Positions 1-7,521 of a stretch of 62,257 bases of DNA are shown here, in pieces. Source of the stretch: Planctomycetaceae bacterium (GTDB lineage Bacteria > Planctomycetota > Planctomycetia > Pirellulales > Pirellulaceae). The DNA lies in NCBI GenBank assembly GCA_018660825.1, contig JABJJO010000064.1:1-62257 (forward strand), read 5' to 3'. Position numbers and translations under genes: made by a program. A model generated the notes under the pieces. That model did no database searches and was not told the origin of the DNA. It saw only the letters and a program-made list of their open reading frames with translations. Positions within the stretch are counted from its first letter, which is position 1. Each line of letters starts with the position of its first letter.

Positions 1-35
1 CTTGTGGATTAGAGAAAATCGCTTTCGCAAATAGA

Positions 36-145
36 ACGCTGTTGTGAAATGGTGCTCGCAAGAGGGATCCGTGAACCGAGTCAGGCCTTAACCGGAGCAG
101 CTCTAAGCGGGGTACTTCTGTGCGAGTACCATTTTGTGACAGCGT
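36..145 (+). ncRNA. ffs: SRP RNA (bacterial 4.5S type)
   Basis: Small RNA scaffold of the signal recognition particle, which binds Ffh and directs nascent membrane proteins to FtsY. Positions 36-60 pair with 121-145 over 25 bp without a break if G-U pairs are allowed. The conserved Ffh-binding tip lies between: GAG (78-80) pairs with CUC (101-103), UCAGG (81-85) faces AGCAG (96-100) as the symmetric loop, and CC (86-87) pairs with GG (94-95). The apical loop is UUAACC instead of the usual C-GGAA-G. The length of about 110 nt matches E. coli 4.5S RNA (114 nt). A T-rich tract follows at 146-158. Location just upstream of dnaX-ybaB-recR matches the scr-dnaX synteny of Bacillus. No promoter could be assigned because the window begins 35 bases upstream. 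Confidence 0.88.
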
Positions 146-365
146 CTTTTGCTTTTTTGGATTAAATCCGTAGTTGAATGGCACTACGCACGAAGATAGT
201 TGGCGCTAAAACTTTCAATCTTCGTTACAATGTCAGTTGTGTTGGCAATACCTTCAGAGCTAAAGGAAGGAATTCTTGTTTAGTTGGTATTCGCACTTTT
301 CCACAGGACTAATATTTCCGTGCGTTCACCGCATAACCTTAAAGTAAGTGTAAAATTGTATTGCA
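146..365 (+). other. Intergenic region between SRP RNA and dnaX
   Basis: About 220 bases without a gene. The T-rich tract at 146-158 probably ends the SRP transcript. A 7-bp inverted repeat (CGAAGAT 191-197, ATCTTCG 218-224) is followed directly by TACAAT at 226-231, which resembles a -10 box, but no well-spaced -35 box is visible. The dnaX promoter is probably here. Confidence 0.35.
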
Positions 366-2219
366 ATGGCTGGACCTCTAGAAAATCAAGACGAATTGAA
401 TCACGACGTTACGGGTAAAGATGGTTACGTGGTGGTGGCTCGACGATACCGACCCCAATCTTTTGAAGAGTTGATTGGCCAGTCGCACGTGCAGAAAGCC
501 TTGGGGAATGCGATTGAAACTGGTCGAGTGGGACATGCGTATTTGTTTGCCGGGCCTCGGGGAGTAGGCAAAACAACGACCGCCCGTATTTTCGCTAAAG
601 CACTAAACTGCACAACGGGGCCGACGATTCAGCCGTGCCAGACGTGCGACATCTGCCGCATGATTTCCACCGGCGAGGATATGGACGTAATTGAAATTGA
701 TGGTGCTAGCAACAATGGGATTGATGAAATCCGAACGTTGCGAAAAAATGTCTCAGTGATGGCCAGTCGTTGTCGTTATAAAGTCTATATCATCGACGAA
801 GTGCACATGTTGTCACGTCAAGCGTTTAATGGGTTACTCAAGACCCTTGAAGAACCCCCAGAGCACGTGAAGTTTATGTTTTGTACGACGGACCCAGATA
901 AAATTCCGATCACAGTACTTTCACGCTGCCAGCGTTTTGACCTGTTGCCGGTTACCCACGATAAAATTCAGGACCGCTTGCAGTTTATTGTCGTATCCGA
1001 AGGCCGCTCTGCGGATGAATCTGCCTTAGACTTGGTTGCTCGACGAGCCCACGGATCGATGCGAGATAGCCAGTCCTTGCTTGAGCAATTAATGGCTTTT
1101 TGCACCGGACACATTACGGTTGATGATGTGCATCGTTTGTTGGGCACGACTCCGAGTGGCCGAATTTTGGATTTATTGGAACACCTTAGTCGCCGAGATG
1201 CCGCTGGGGCGATTGGCTGCTTGCACGAATTGTGGAAATCTGGGTCAGAGCCAGAGCAAGTGGCTCAGCAGTTAATGGGCGTATATAGAGATACGTTGAC
1301 GGTGGCGGTTGGTGCTGGTCAGGAAATCATGGAGTTCACGCAAGTGGATGAGTTTTCCAGAGTACAACAACTTGCGGAGTCGATTGGGAAATATACGGCC
1401 CTAGCAGCGTTAGAAATTTTACAGGAGATGTTTCGGAAAATGCGCAACAGTGTACAGGTTCGGTTGCTCATTGAAATGACGGTCATCCGCATTGCGACGT
1501 TGGAAGAACTTGATGAAATTCAGAATTGGCTGAATTTACTGCAAAGTCCAGAGTTGTTGGCATTGGCTGAAAAATCGCCAGTGGTTGCCGTGGGCAAGCA
1601 GAACGATGACGCTAGTGCGGTTGCCGAAAAAAAAAATGAAGTAATGCAGGCTGGATCGGCCCCCGCGGCAAGTCAAACCACGACAATGCCTGCGACTGAG
1701 CGTTTAAGCGTACCGCATGAAGCGACAGAAACGTTGACATCCACTCCAGTAGAGCAGGTCGCCCAGACAACGGCAGCGGTGGATTCCACACCCAACCCCG
1801 AGAGTAAATTGTCAGAAGATATTCTCGTCATCACTTCCCAAAACATTGCGGCAGTGTGGAAACGAATGTGCGCTGATTTTGATGATTTGTTCGCCAATAT
1901 TTTACAGTCCGCAGTTGTCGTGTCGTTGCCGGAACCAGACCATTTATCCGTATTGTTTCCTCATGAGTTCTCGTTTCAGAAAGAAACATGTGAACGTCCC
2001 GAGCGGCGGCAAAAAGTTGTGGTAGCACTCAATGCACTTACTGGCAGGCAATATAAAGTCAGCTATGGGTTGTCACAAGAACAAGTAGCGAACGACTCTC
2101 CCGTAGAGGTTGTTAAAACGTCACGCGAGCGAAATATGGAAGCCGAAGGTAACCCGTTTGTGCAAAGGGCCGTTGAAGTTTTTGAAGCCGAGATTAGCCA
2201 TATCGATCATCCCCAGTAA
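366..2219 (+). CDS. dnaX: DNA polymerase III subunit gamma/tau
   Basis: Clamp-loader ATPase of the replicative polymerase, which opens the sliding clamp and in its tau form links the polymerase cores. Seen: an AAA+ module with Walker A GPRGVGKT (residues 63-70), four zinc-binding cysteines (C82, C91, C94, C97), a DEVH Walker B box near 142, and a sensor SRC motif. A helical collar domain III follows to about residue 370. The remaining 250 residues are a Pro/Ala/Thr-rich linker plus a folded C-terminal tau-like part. The N-terminus has about 20 residues before the usual YVVLARKYRP-type start; no good ribosome site helps choose. First gene of the dnaX-ybaB-recR-rpoN cluster. A run of ten A at 1627-1636 lies in the linker and is discussed as a possible slippage site that would yield a gamma subunit. 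Confidence 0.96.
   Translation: MAGPLENQDELNHDVTGKDGYVVVARRYRPQSFEELIGQSHVQKALGNAIETGRVGHAYLFAGPRGVGKTTTARIFAKALNCTTGPTIQPCQTCDICRMISTGEDMDVIEIDGASNNGIDEIRTLRKNVSVMASRCRYKVYIIDEVHMLSRQAFNGLLKTLEEPPEHVKFMFCTTDPDKIPITVLSRCQRFDLLPVTHDKIQDRLQFIVVSEGRSADESALDLVARRAHGSMRDSQSLLEQLMAFCTGHITVDDVHRLLGTTPSGRILDLLEHLSRRDAAGAIGCLHELWKSGSEPEQVAQQLMGVYRDTLTVAVGAGQEIMEFTQVDEFSRVQQLAESIGKYTALAALEILQEMFRKMRNSVQVRLLIEMTVIRIATLEELDEIQNWLNLLQSPELLALAEKSPVVAVGKQNDDASAVAEKKNEVMQAGSAPAASQTTTMPATERLSVPHEATETLTSTPVEQVAQTTAAVDSTPNPESKLSEDILVITSQNIAAVWKRMCADFDDLFANILQSAVVVSLPEPDHLSVLFPHEFSFQKETCERPERRQKVVVALNALTGRQYKVSYGLSQEQVANDSPVEVVKTSRERNMEAEGNPFVQRAVEVFEAEISHIDHPQ
1627..1639 (+). promoter_or_regulatory. A10 slippage tract in dnaX with immediate -1 stop
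   Basis: Ten consecutive A residues at 1627-1636 encode part of Glu-Lys-Lys-Asn at codons 421-424 of dnaX. A shift to the -1 frame meets TGA at 1637-1639; a shift to the +1 frame meets TAA at 1642-1644. Either slip would end the protein at about 424 residues, close to the 431 residues of E. coli gamma. Thermus dnaX is known to make gamma by transcriptional slippage on an A-run and E. coli by ribosomal frameshifting on A6G. Function here is inferred. Confidence 0.55.
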
Positions 2220-2315
2220 AAACTCAGTATTCATGCGTGTTTGATTTAGCTACACTTGGACAATTATTAGGGACTCCTACGAGATCATACGAGAACAAGC
2301 AAAAAGGTAAAGTTA

Positions 2316-2666
2316 ATGTTTAAGTCCATAAGTAATATGACCTCCCTGATGAAAAAAGCTCGGGAAATGGGAGGACGCGTTGAAGAATTGAACGGTCGTC
2401 TAGAGTCGGAGACGGTGAGTGGTTCTGCGGGTGGTGGTATGGTTAGCGTCTCGATGACTGGTTTGGGAGATGTTATCAGTGTTTCAATCGATCCGCAATT
2501 GGTGGAAAAAAATGAATGCGAAATGATTGAAGATTTGGTTCGCGCAGCTGTTAATGAAGCTCGCGAAAAGACAAAATCACTACACGCTCGGTTGACGCAA
2601 GAAATGACGGCAGAACTTGGGATTCCAGGATTGACCGAAACGTTAGAACAATTAGATGACGCATGA
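2316..2666 (+). CDS. YbaB/EbfC family nucleoid-associated protein
   Basis: Small dimeric DNA-binding protein of the YbaB/EbfC family, thought to bind the nucleoid and linked by synteny to recombination repair. The 116-residue length, the Met-Lys-Lys-Ala helix at the start and the glycine-rich GGMVSVSMTGLG strand region are typical. It lies 96 bases after dnaX and about 110 bases before recR, the usual order. A purine-rich AAAAAGG sequence about 8 bases upstream of ATG may serve as a ribosome site. Confidence 0.9.
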   Translation: MFKSISNMTSLMKKAREMGGRVEELNGRLESETVSGSAGGGMVSVSMTGLGDVISVSIDPQLVEKNECEMIEDLVRAAVNEAREKTKSLHARLTQEMTAELGIPGLTETLEQLDDA

Positions 2667-2778
2667 TTGCGACAACCAACAAGAGCAATGCAATTATAAA
2701 CATTCTGCAATTGATGATTTGGAAGTCGTGGAATATTGATGTGTCACAAGCCTGCAACCATTTAGTAAGGAATGTGAA

Positions 2779-3378
2779 ATGGCAGAATTGGCAGAGTCCG
2801 TAACTAATATGATAGGAGAACTTTCTAAGCTTCCCGGCATTGGGCGTAAAAGTGCCGAGCGTTTGGCCTATCATTTGTTGCGAGTCAACAAGTCAGAAGC
2901 GTTAGCATTAGCAGATTCGATCCGTAATGTCCGCGAGAATGTCCGTTATTGCAGCGTTTGCTATAATCTTTCGGAACAAGAAATTTGTTTGATCTGCAAT
3001 GACGTGCGACGGGATCAACATACGTTATGTGTGGTTGAGCAACCACGTGATCTGATGTCTCTCGAAGAGGCAGGCGTCTATAATGGTTTGTATCACGTGT
3101 TACTTGGACGAGTTGCTCCGCTGGAAGGAATTGGGCCCGAACAATTGACGATTAGCTCTTTAGTTGATCGAGTTCGCAATGGCGAAGTCGAGGAGATAAT
3201 CATGGCAACTAATCCGACGGTGGAAGGGGATGGCACGGCATTGCATATTACAAATTTACTTGGCGAATGTGACGTGAAAATTACTCGTTTAGCTCGCGGA
3301 ATAACTACAGGCAGCATCCTCGAATTTACCAACAAAGAAATATTGGCAGATGCGATGTCAGGTAGGCAGATATATTAG
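2779..3378 (+). CDS. recR: Recombination mediator protein RecR
   Basis: RecR works with RecO/RecF to load RecA at gaps in DNA. Seen in order: an N-terminal helix-hairpin-helix with LPGIGRKSAERLA (residues 18-30), a four-cysteine zinc finger (C58, C61, C70, C73), a Toprim domain starting at LCVVEQPRD (E87) and a C-terminal region with TNPTVEGDGTA. The 199-residue length is standard. The start is supported by AAGGA about 8 bases upstream of ATG. Third gene of the dnaX cluster. Confidence 0.96.
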   Translation: MAELAESVTNMIGELSKLPGIGRKSAERLAYHLLRVNKSEALALADSIRNVRENVRYCSVCYNLSEQEICLICNDVRRDQHTLCVVEQPRDLMSLEEAGVYNGLYHVLLGRVAPLEGIGPEQLTISSLVDRVRNGEVEEIIMATNPTVEGDGTALHITNLLGECDVKITRLARGITTGSILEFTNKEILADAMSGRQIY

Positions 3379-3425
3379 TAAGCCCCGGGGAAAGAAAAAC
3401 CATCGGGTTATATGTAGGCGTAAAC

Positions 3426-4904
3426 ATGAGACTTTCCTTCAATCTACAAACATCTCAAAAGCAGATTCAAAAATTGGCTCCGCGGATGATCCAGTCAATG
3501 GAGATTCTGCAGTTACCCTTGCTCGATCTGCAGGATCGTATTGATCAAGAGATGACGGAAAATCCGCTGTTAGAAATTGACGACGTCGACCCATTGTTAC
3601 CAGACCGTGACGACTCAGAGACTACTGAATCTGACGAAAACCGTGAGTTGGTAGTCGAGGAAGATTCAAATAACGTTGATGATTTTGAACGCCTAGATAA
3701 TCTTAGCGGCGATATCCCAGATCATTTTGATGAACGCCCGCGGATGTCGTCTAATCGAATTCAGGATATCTCCAAACACCATCATGATACGATGGCGAAT
3801 ATCTCTGCTCGTTCCAACACACTCTACGATCATTTGATGGTGCAGTTAGGTGAACTCGAGTTAGAAACTGTTGTTTTTGAGTTGGCAGAGCGCATCGTGT
3901 CGAGTTTGAATGCGGACGATGGAGGGTATTTGAAGTTGTCGGTGGCTGAATTGATTCCGAAGCACAAAGCTCAGGATATGCTACCCGTAGCAGATGAAGC
4001 ACTGCAAGTTGTGCAGTCGCTGGACCCGATTGGGGTGGGAGCGCGTGATCTTAAAGAATGTTTGCTGTTGCAGTTGTCAAAAGATCATCCTGATTACCGA
4101 GAGTTACATGTGTTGATCACCAATCATTTAGAAGACTTGCAACATAATCGCTTGCCGCTAATCGAGAAAGAAACGGGATTATGTATTGAAGAAATACAAA
4201 TGGTTTGGGATGAACTCAAGCAGTTGAATCCGAAGCCAGCAAATTCCTTTGTTCAGCGTAAAACGCTAGTTGTTCGACCCGATTTGTCAGTACTACGACA
4301 AGAAGATGGCAGTTATAAAGTTAAGGCGGACGAATGGGATATCCCGCAGTTATATATTAGCGACTATTATCGCAAACGCTTGTCCAATCCAGCGGCGACT
4401 CCCGAGGAAAAAGAATTCGTGCGGCGGAAATTAAACGCAGCCCAGTGGCTGATTGATGCTATTACCCAACGACGCAGTACCATGTTGAAAGTCACTCAGG
4501 CGATTGTGGATCATCAGGTCAAGTTTCTCGAAGACGGACCAGAGGCGATCGTTCCACTGAAGATGCAGCAAATTGCGGATCGGGTCAAAGTACACGTGAC
4601 TACCGTTAGTCGGGCTGTTGACAATAAATGGTTGCAAACCCCCCGAGGGATTTTCGCGTTACGTGGGTTCTTTGTCGGCGGTACGACGCAGGATGATGGT
4701 CAAAATGTTGCCTGGGACAAGATCAGACAGAAACTACAAGAGTTAATTGACCAAGAAGACAAAGCAAGTCCGCTGAGTGACGATGAGTTGGTCAAACAGC
4801 TTAAGGCGGCCGGGTTGTCTGTCGCTCGACGTACAATTTCCAAGTATCGGAAAATCATGGGAATCCTTAGTTCACGCCAACGAAAGGACTGGTCACAAGT
4901 TTAA
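3426..4904 (+). CDS. rpoN: RNA polymerase sigma-54 factor
   Basis: Alternative sigma factor that recognises -24/-12 promoters and needs AAA+ activators. Region I is a glutamine-rich activator-binding segment at residues 5-45 (repeated Gln in QTSQKQIQKLAPRMIQSMEILQ). An acidic region II (about 50-115) follows, then the core-binding domain, and the DNA-binding domain ends in the RpoN box ARRTISKYRK (467-476). Length 492 is normal. It lies 47 bases after recR and is likely cotranscribed; this linkage is not the lptB-rpoN-hpf order of proteobacteria. The stop codon lies inside a hairpin described separately. Confidence 0.96.
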   Translation: MRLSFNLQTSQKQIQKLAPRMIQSMEILQLPLLDLQDRIDQEMTENPLLEIDDVDPLLPDRDDSETTESDENRELVVEEDSNNVDDFERLDNLSGDIPDHFDERPRMSSNRIQDISKHHHDTMANISARSNTLYDHLMVQLGELELETVVFELAERIVSSLNADDGGYLKLSVAELIPKHKAQDMLPVADEALQVVQSLDPIGVGARDLKECLLLQLSKDHPDYRELHVLITNHLEDLQHNRLPLIEKETGLCIEEIQMVWDELKQLNPKPANSFVQRKTLVVRPDLSVLRQEDGSYKVKADEWDIPQLYISDYYRKRLSNPAATPEEKEFVRRKLNAAQWLIDAITQRRSTMLKVTQAIVDHQVKFLEDGPEAIVPLKMQQIADRVKVHVTTVSRAVDNKWLQTPRGIFALRGFFVGGTTQDDGQNVAWDKIRQKLQELIDQEDKASPLSDDELVKQLKAAGLSVARRTISKYRKIMGILSSRQRKDWSQV

Positions 4905-4939
4905 CGATAGCTAATCGTTAAACTTAACCGTGTTTAACG
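4900..4939 (+). terminator. Overlapping alternative hairpins at the rpoN 3' end
   Basis: Three arms share the core TTTAACG: 4900-4908 pairs perfectly with 4914-4922 (9 bp), and 4916-4923 pairs perfectly with 4932-4939 (8 bp). The central arm is shared, so the two hairpins exclude each other. No T-run follows, so this is not a canonical intrinsic terminator; it may be a terminator, an attenuator or an mRNA-end structure. Confidence 0.35.
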
Positions 4940-5659
4940 CGACTACTGGGACTACCCGCTCTACGTAATAGATTTTTCTCCGCAAGTTTAGCTACTCAAA
5001 ATTTTTAGAATCTTTGGCCTGATAGGCACCTCTTTTATAACGATTATAAGCGTTTTTAGCCTATCTATTGGGATGTTCGTCAAAGCAACCCTCAATCGGG
5101 ATGACACGAATCATCCAACAAGTCTGCTTCGTTTGTAGAACTGGTTAAAGTATTACCCTCGAAATAATCGAAGTATGAACAGGAAGGTTGATCTATTCAC
5201 CTCATCAAAATATTTATTTTGGAGATGAGAACCGAAGAAATCGCCATCCTTGGGGGGATCTTCAAGCAAGCCATCATTTACGTGATGTGGAGCGAGAAGG
5301 ATATGAATGCTGACAGTGACCCGTCTCGGTCATTTTCTTCGTGGATTCTCCCGGACGACGGTACTTTCGCCGAAGTACTCCATTTTAGTTCAACGGATGA
5401 ATCGTAATTGCAGTCCAAGCACAATTTGCGTGACTGCAGTGCAATTCTCACTAGAAGTGAAATGAACAAATAGTTGAAGCAGCCAGATGGAGATGGTTGT
5501 TTCGATAGGAAGCGAGTAACAACAACCCCTTCCCAAAAACCTTTTTGTTTTATTGCCCCCACACAATGAAACGCGGACCATGTTATCCAAAGGTTGGGGT
5601 ACGGATGCACGAAGTGTATCTATCAAGAAAGTCATCGAGAGAGAATTGGAGTGCCTATA
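4940..5659. other. 720-base region without a supported gene, upstream of the HTH-receiver gene
   Basis: No convincing coding sequence. Several inverted repeats are visible: GATAGGC 5021-5027 with GCCTATC 5059-5065, GTACTT 5361-5366 with AAGTAC 5373-5378, and TGCAGTC 5409-5415 with GACTGCA 5432-5438. A 60-codon open frame at 5219-5407 shows no recognisable motif and no good start. The stretch may hold the promoter and a long leader of the downstream gene, or an unannotated small RNA. No tRNA, tmRNA or RNase P motif was found in it. Confidence 0.4.
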
Positions 5660-6232
5660 ATGAAGGTCTTCACCACTGGACAGGTCGCAAAGATCTGTAA
5701 AGTCGCACCGCGTACGGTTAGCAAATGGTTTGATTCTGGACGACTCCAGGGATATCGTATTCCTGGATCGCAGGATCGTCGAATCCCCCGCGATTCGTTG
5801 ATCAAGTTCCTTAAAGAGCATGGTATGCCTTTGGGTGATCTTGAGGATGAAGCGATGGCCAAAGTGTTAATTGTCGCGCAAGACCAAGTATTGATTGAAA
5901 ATTTAAAGCGAGAATTACCGTCGGAACGATCCTTTAAGGTAGCTGTTGCTGCTAGTGGATTCGAAGCTGGAATTCAAGCGGAAAGCTTTCACCCAGATTG
6001 TATCATTGTCGACTTTTCAATCGGTAAGGTCGAGTCTCTGCAAATCTGCCAGAATCTGCGCAGAAATCCAGAGTTCGCTGAAACGATTTTAATCGCTTTG
6101 TTACCTGATGTTGGAAGCCCAATGAGCTTCGATCGTTCTGCCATTAACGAAACCTTTAAGAAGCCGTTTGATGCAAGTCTGCTTGCGGAACGACTACGCA
6201 CCTTAATCGGTGCTCGTAAAGAACTCGTTTAA
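5660..6232 (+). CDS. HTH (MerR/excisionase-like) DNA-binding protein with C-terminal receiver-like domain
   Basis: Probable regulator. I place the start at ATG 5660 because GGAG lies about 8 bases upstream and the domain begins there; an in-frame codon at 5594 would add 22 unlikely residues. Residues 4-52 form an excisionase/MerR-type winged helix (TTGQVAKICKVAPRTVSKWFDSG, then a wing with RRIPRDSLIKFL). Residues 67-185 resemble a CheY receiver: the phospho-acceptor Asp is present in IIVDFSIG and the late Lys in FKKPFD, but the usual N-terminal acidic pair is replaced by AQD and the Thr/Ser switch position is Leu/Ala. The order DNA-binding first, receiver second is the reverse of classical response regulators. 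No histidine kinase is adjacent. A strong terminator follows. Confidence 0.75.
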   Translation: MKVFTTGQVAKICKVAPRTVSKWFDSGRLQGYRIPGSQDRRIPRDSLIKFLKEHGMPLGDLEDEAMAKVLIVAQDQVLIENLKRELPSERSFKVAVAASGFEAGIQAESFHPDCIIVDFSIGKVESLQICQNLRRNPEFAETILIALLPDVGSPMSFDRSAINETFKKPFDASLLAERLRTLIGARKELV

Positions 6233-6260
6233 TAACGGTATTACGCTAAAAGAGTCACCA

Positions 6261-6296
6261 GCGTGGTGCGGATTAATATCCGCACCACGCTTTTTG
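6261..6296 (+). terminator. Rho-independent terminator after the HTH-receiver gene
   Basis: A perfect 13-bp GC-rich stem (6261-6273 with 6278-6290) with the tetraloop TAAT is followed by TTTTTGTTT. It separates the HTH-receiver gene from moaC. Confidence 0.93.
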
Positions 6297-6395
6297 TTTA
6301 TTGCGGTGCAAACCGGTGGCATTAGAATAAAACGCAGTTTGGCGTTACCCCCCTTAATACATGTTAAGTACTTGCGACGAGAATAGACAAAACCA

Positions 6396-6878
6396 ATGAA
6401 CGAACTCAACCATTTCGATGAACAAGGTCGCGCCCAGATGGTGGATGTTGGCGGGAAAGAGTCTAGCCAGCGTATGGCCCGTGCTCAGGCGATTGTCACG
6501 ATGTCTAGAAATACTATGCAACGTATTGTGGATGGCGAAGTTGGCAAGGGTGACGTGCTCGGTGTGGCACGTCTAGCCGGGATCATGGGCGCCAAGCAAA
6601 CGTCCTCGCTGATCCCACTGTGTCACCCCTTAGCACTAAGCTCTATTAACGTCGATTTTGAACAACTTGACGTTGATCGTTTACAAATAGTTGCGACAGT
6701 TAAAGTGGCAGGCAAAACGGGCGTGGAAATGGAAGCGTTGACAGCGGTGAGTATTGCTGGCTTGACGATTTACGATATGTGCAAAGCGATGGATCGTGAG
6801 ATGACGATAGGGGCGATTGAACTTATCGAGAAAACCGGTGGAAAATCAGGACCTCGTGGATCTGACTGCGGTGGATAG
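6396..6878 (+). CDS. moaC: Cyclic pyranopterin monophosphate synthase MoaC
   Basis: Second step of molybdenum cofactor synthesis, converting the MoaA product 3',8-cyclo-GTP to cyclic pyranopterin monophosphate. Family motifs are clear: MVDVGGKESSQRMARA near the start, the LIPLCHPL substrate segment, VSIAGLTIYDMCKAMDR with the catalytic region, and a C-terminal KTGGKSG. Length 160 is close to E. coli MoaC (161). It stands alone between a terminator and convergent nrdR; no other moa/moe gene is in the window. Confidence 0.95.
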   Translation: MNELNHFDEQGRAQMVDVGGKESSQRMARAQAIVTMSRNTMQRIVDGEVGKGDVLGVARLAGIMGAKQTSSLIPLCHPLALSSINVDFEQLDVDRLQIVATVKVAGKTGVEMEALTAVSIAGLTIYDMCKAMDREMTIGAIELIEKTGGKSGPRGSDCGG

Positions 6879-6902
6879 GTTCCTAACCGACTCGTGCTTG
6901 TG

Positions 6903-7358
6903 TTATGATCGGTCGAGGATCGGTTGCAGTTCGTCGACAAAATCTCGTACATCTTTGAACTCCCGGTACACGCTTGCAAAACGCACGAAAGCTACTTGGT
7001 CGCAGTTGCCTAACGCGATCATAACAATTTCACCAATCTTAGCGGCACTGATTTCATTGTTGCTTTGAGTGTAGATTTCGCTTTCAATTTCTGAAATTAA
7101 TGATTCGATGTCTTCTGTGCTCACCGGACGTTTCCAGCATGCTTTCACTATGCCCTGACGGATTTTGTCGCGGCAAAACGGTTCGCGAATTCCATCCTTC
7201 TTGATAACGCGAATGGAAAGCTCTTCCAAACGTTCGTAGGTCGTATAGCGACGCTCACAATTGAGACATTCACGCCTGCGTCGAATAGAAAATCCATCGG
7301 TACTTGAGCGTGAGTCTAATACGCGATCATCGTCCTGTTGACAAAATGGACATCTCAT
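6903..7358 (-). CDS. nrdR: Transcriptional repressor NrdR
   Basis: Zinc-ribbon/ATP-cone repressor of ribonucleotide reductase genes. Start set at 7358 (MRCPFC) because GGAG lies 7 bases upstream and all NrdR proteins begin this way; an upstream in-frame start at 7385 would add nine residues. Zinc-ribbon cysteines are C3, C6, C31 and C34, followed by RRYTTYE. The ATP-cone occupies about residues 47-135 (IRVIKKDGIREPFCRDKI onward). Length 151 is typical. Convergent with moaC, 24 bases apart. Confidence 0.95.
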   Translation of the reverse strand: MRCPFCQQDDDRVLDSRSSTDGFSIRRRRECLNCERRYTTYERLEELSIRVIKKDGIREPFCRDKIRQGIVKACWKRPVSTEDIESLISEIESEIYTQSNNEISAAKIGEIVMIALGNCDQVAFVRFASVYREFKDVRDFVDELQPILDRS

Positions 7359-7403
7359 ATGTTTACTCCGGCAATTCCATGCCATGTAAATATGCGGCGA
7401 AAA

Positions 7404-7495
7404 GCAACTTGATCATGTAAGGTCATTTCAAGTTGCCGTATTATGCGCATAATCCAAACTAAAATGCGCGTGTATTTATGAAACTTATTCATAAA
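7404..7495. promoter_or_regulatory. Inverted repeats between smc 3' end and nrdR 5' end
   Basis: Three symmetric elements: GCAACTTGA 7404-7412 with TCAAGTTGC 7428-7436; the 12-bp palindrome TTATGCGCATAA 7441-7452; and TTTATGAA 7475-7482 with TTCATAAA 7488-7495. The last may end smc transcription. The first two lie in the nrdR upstream region and could be operator sites, but no canonical NrdR box was recognised. Confidence 0.35.
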
Positions 7496-7521
7496 ACCGC
7501 CGTTTTGTAACCTTCCGTGAG

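Noticed and set aside
5219-5407. 60-codon open frame in the gap before the HTH-receiver gene
   Set aside because: No recognisable motif, poor start context, overlaps hairpin-forming sequence; treated as non-coding.
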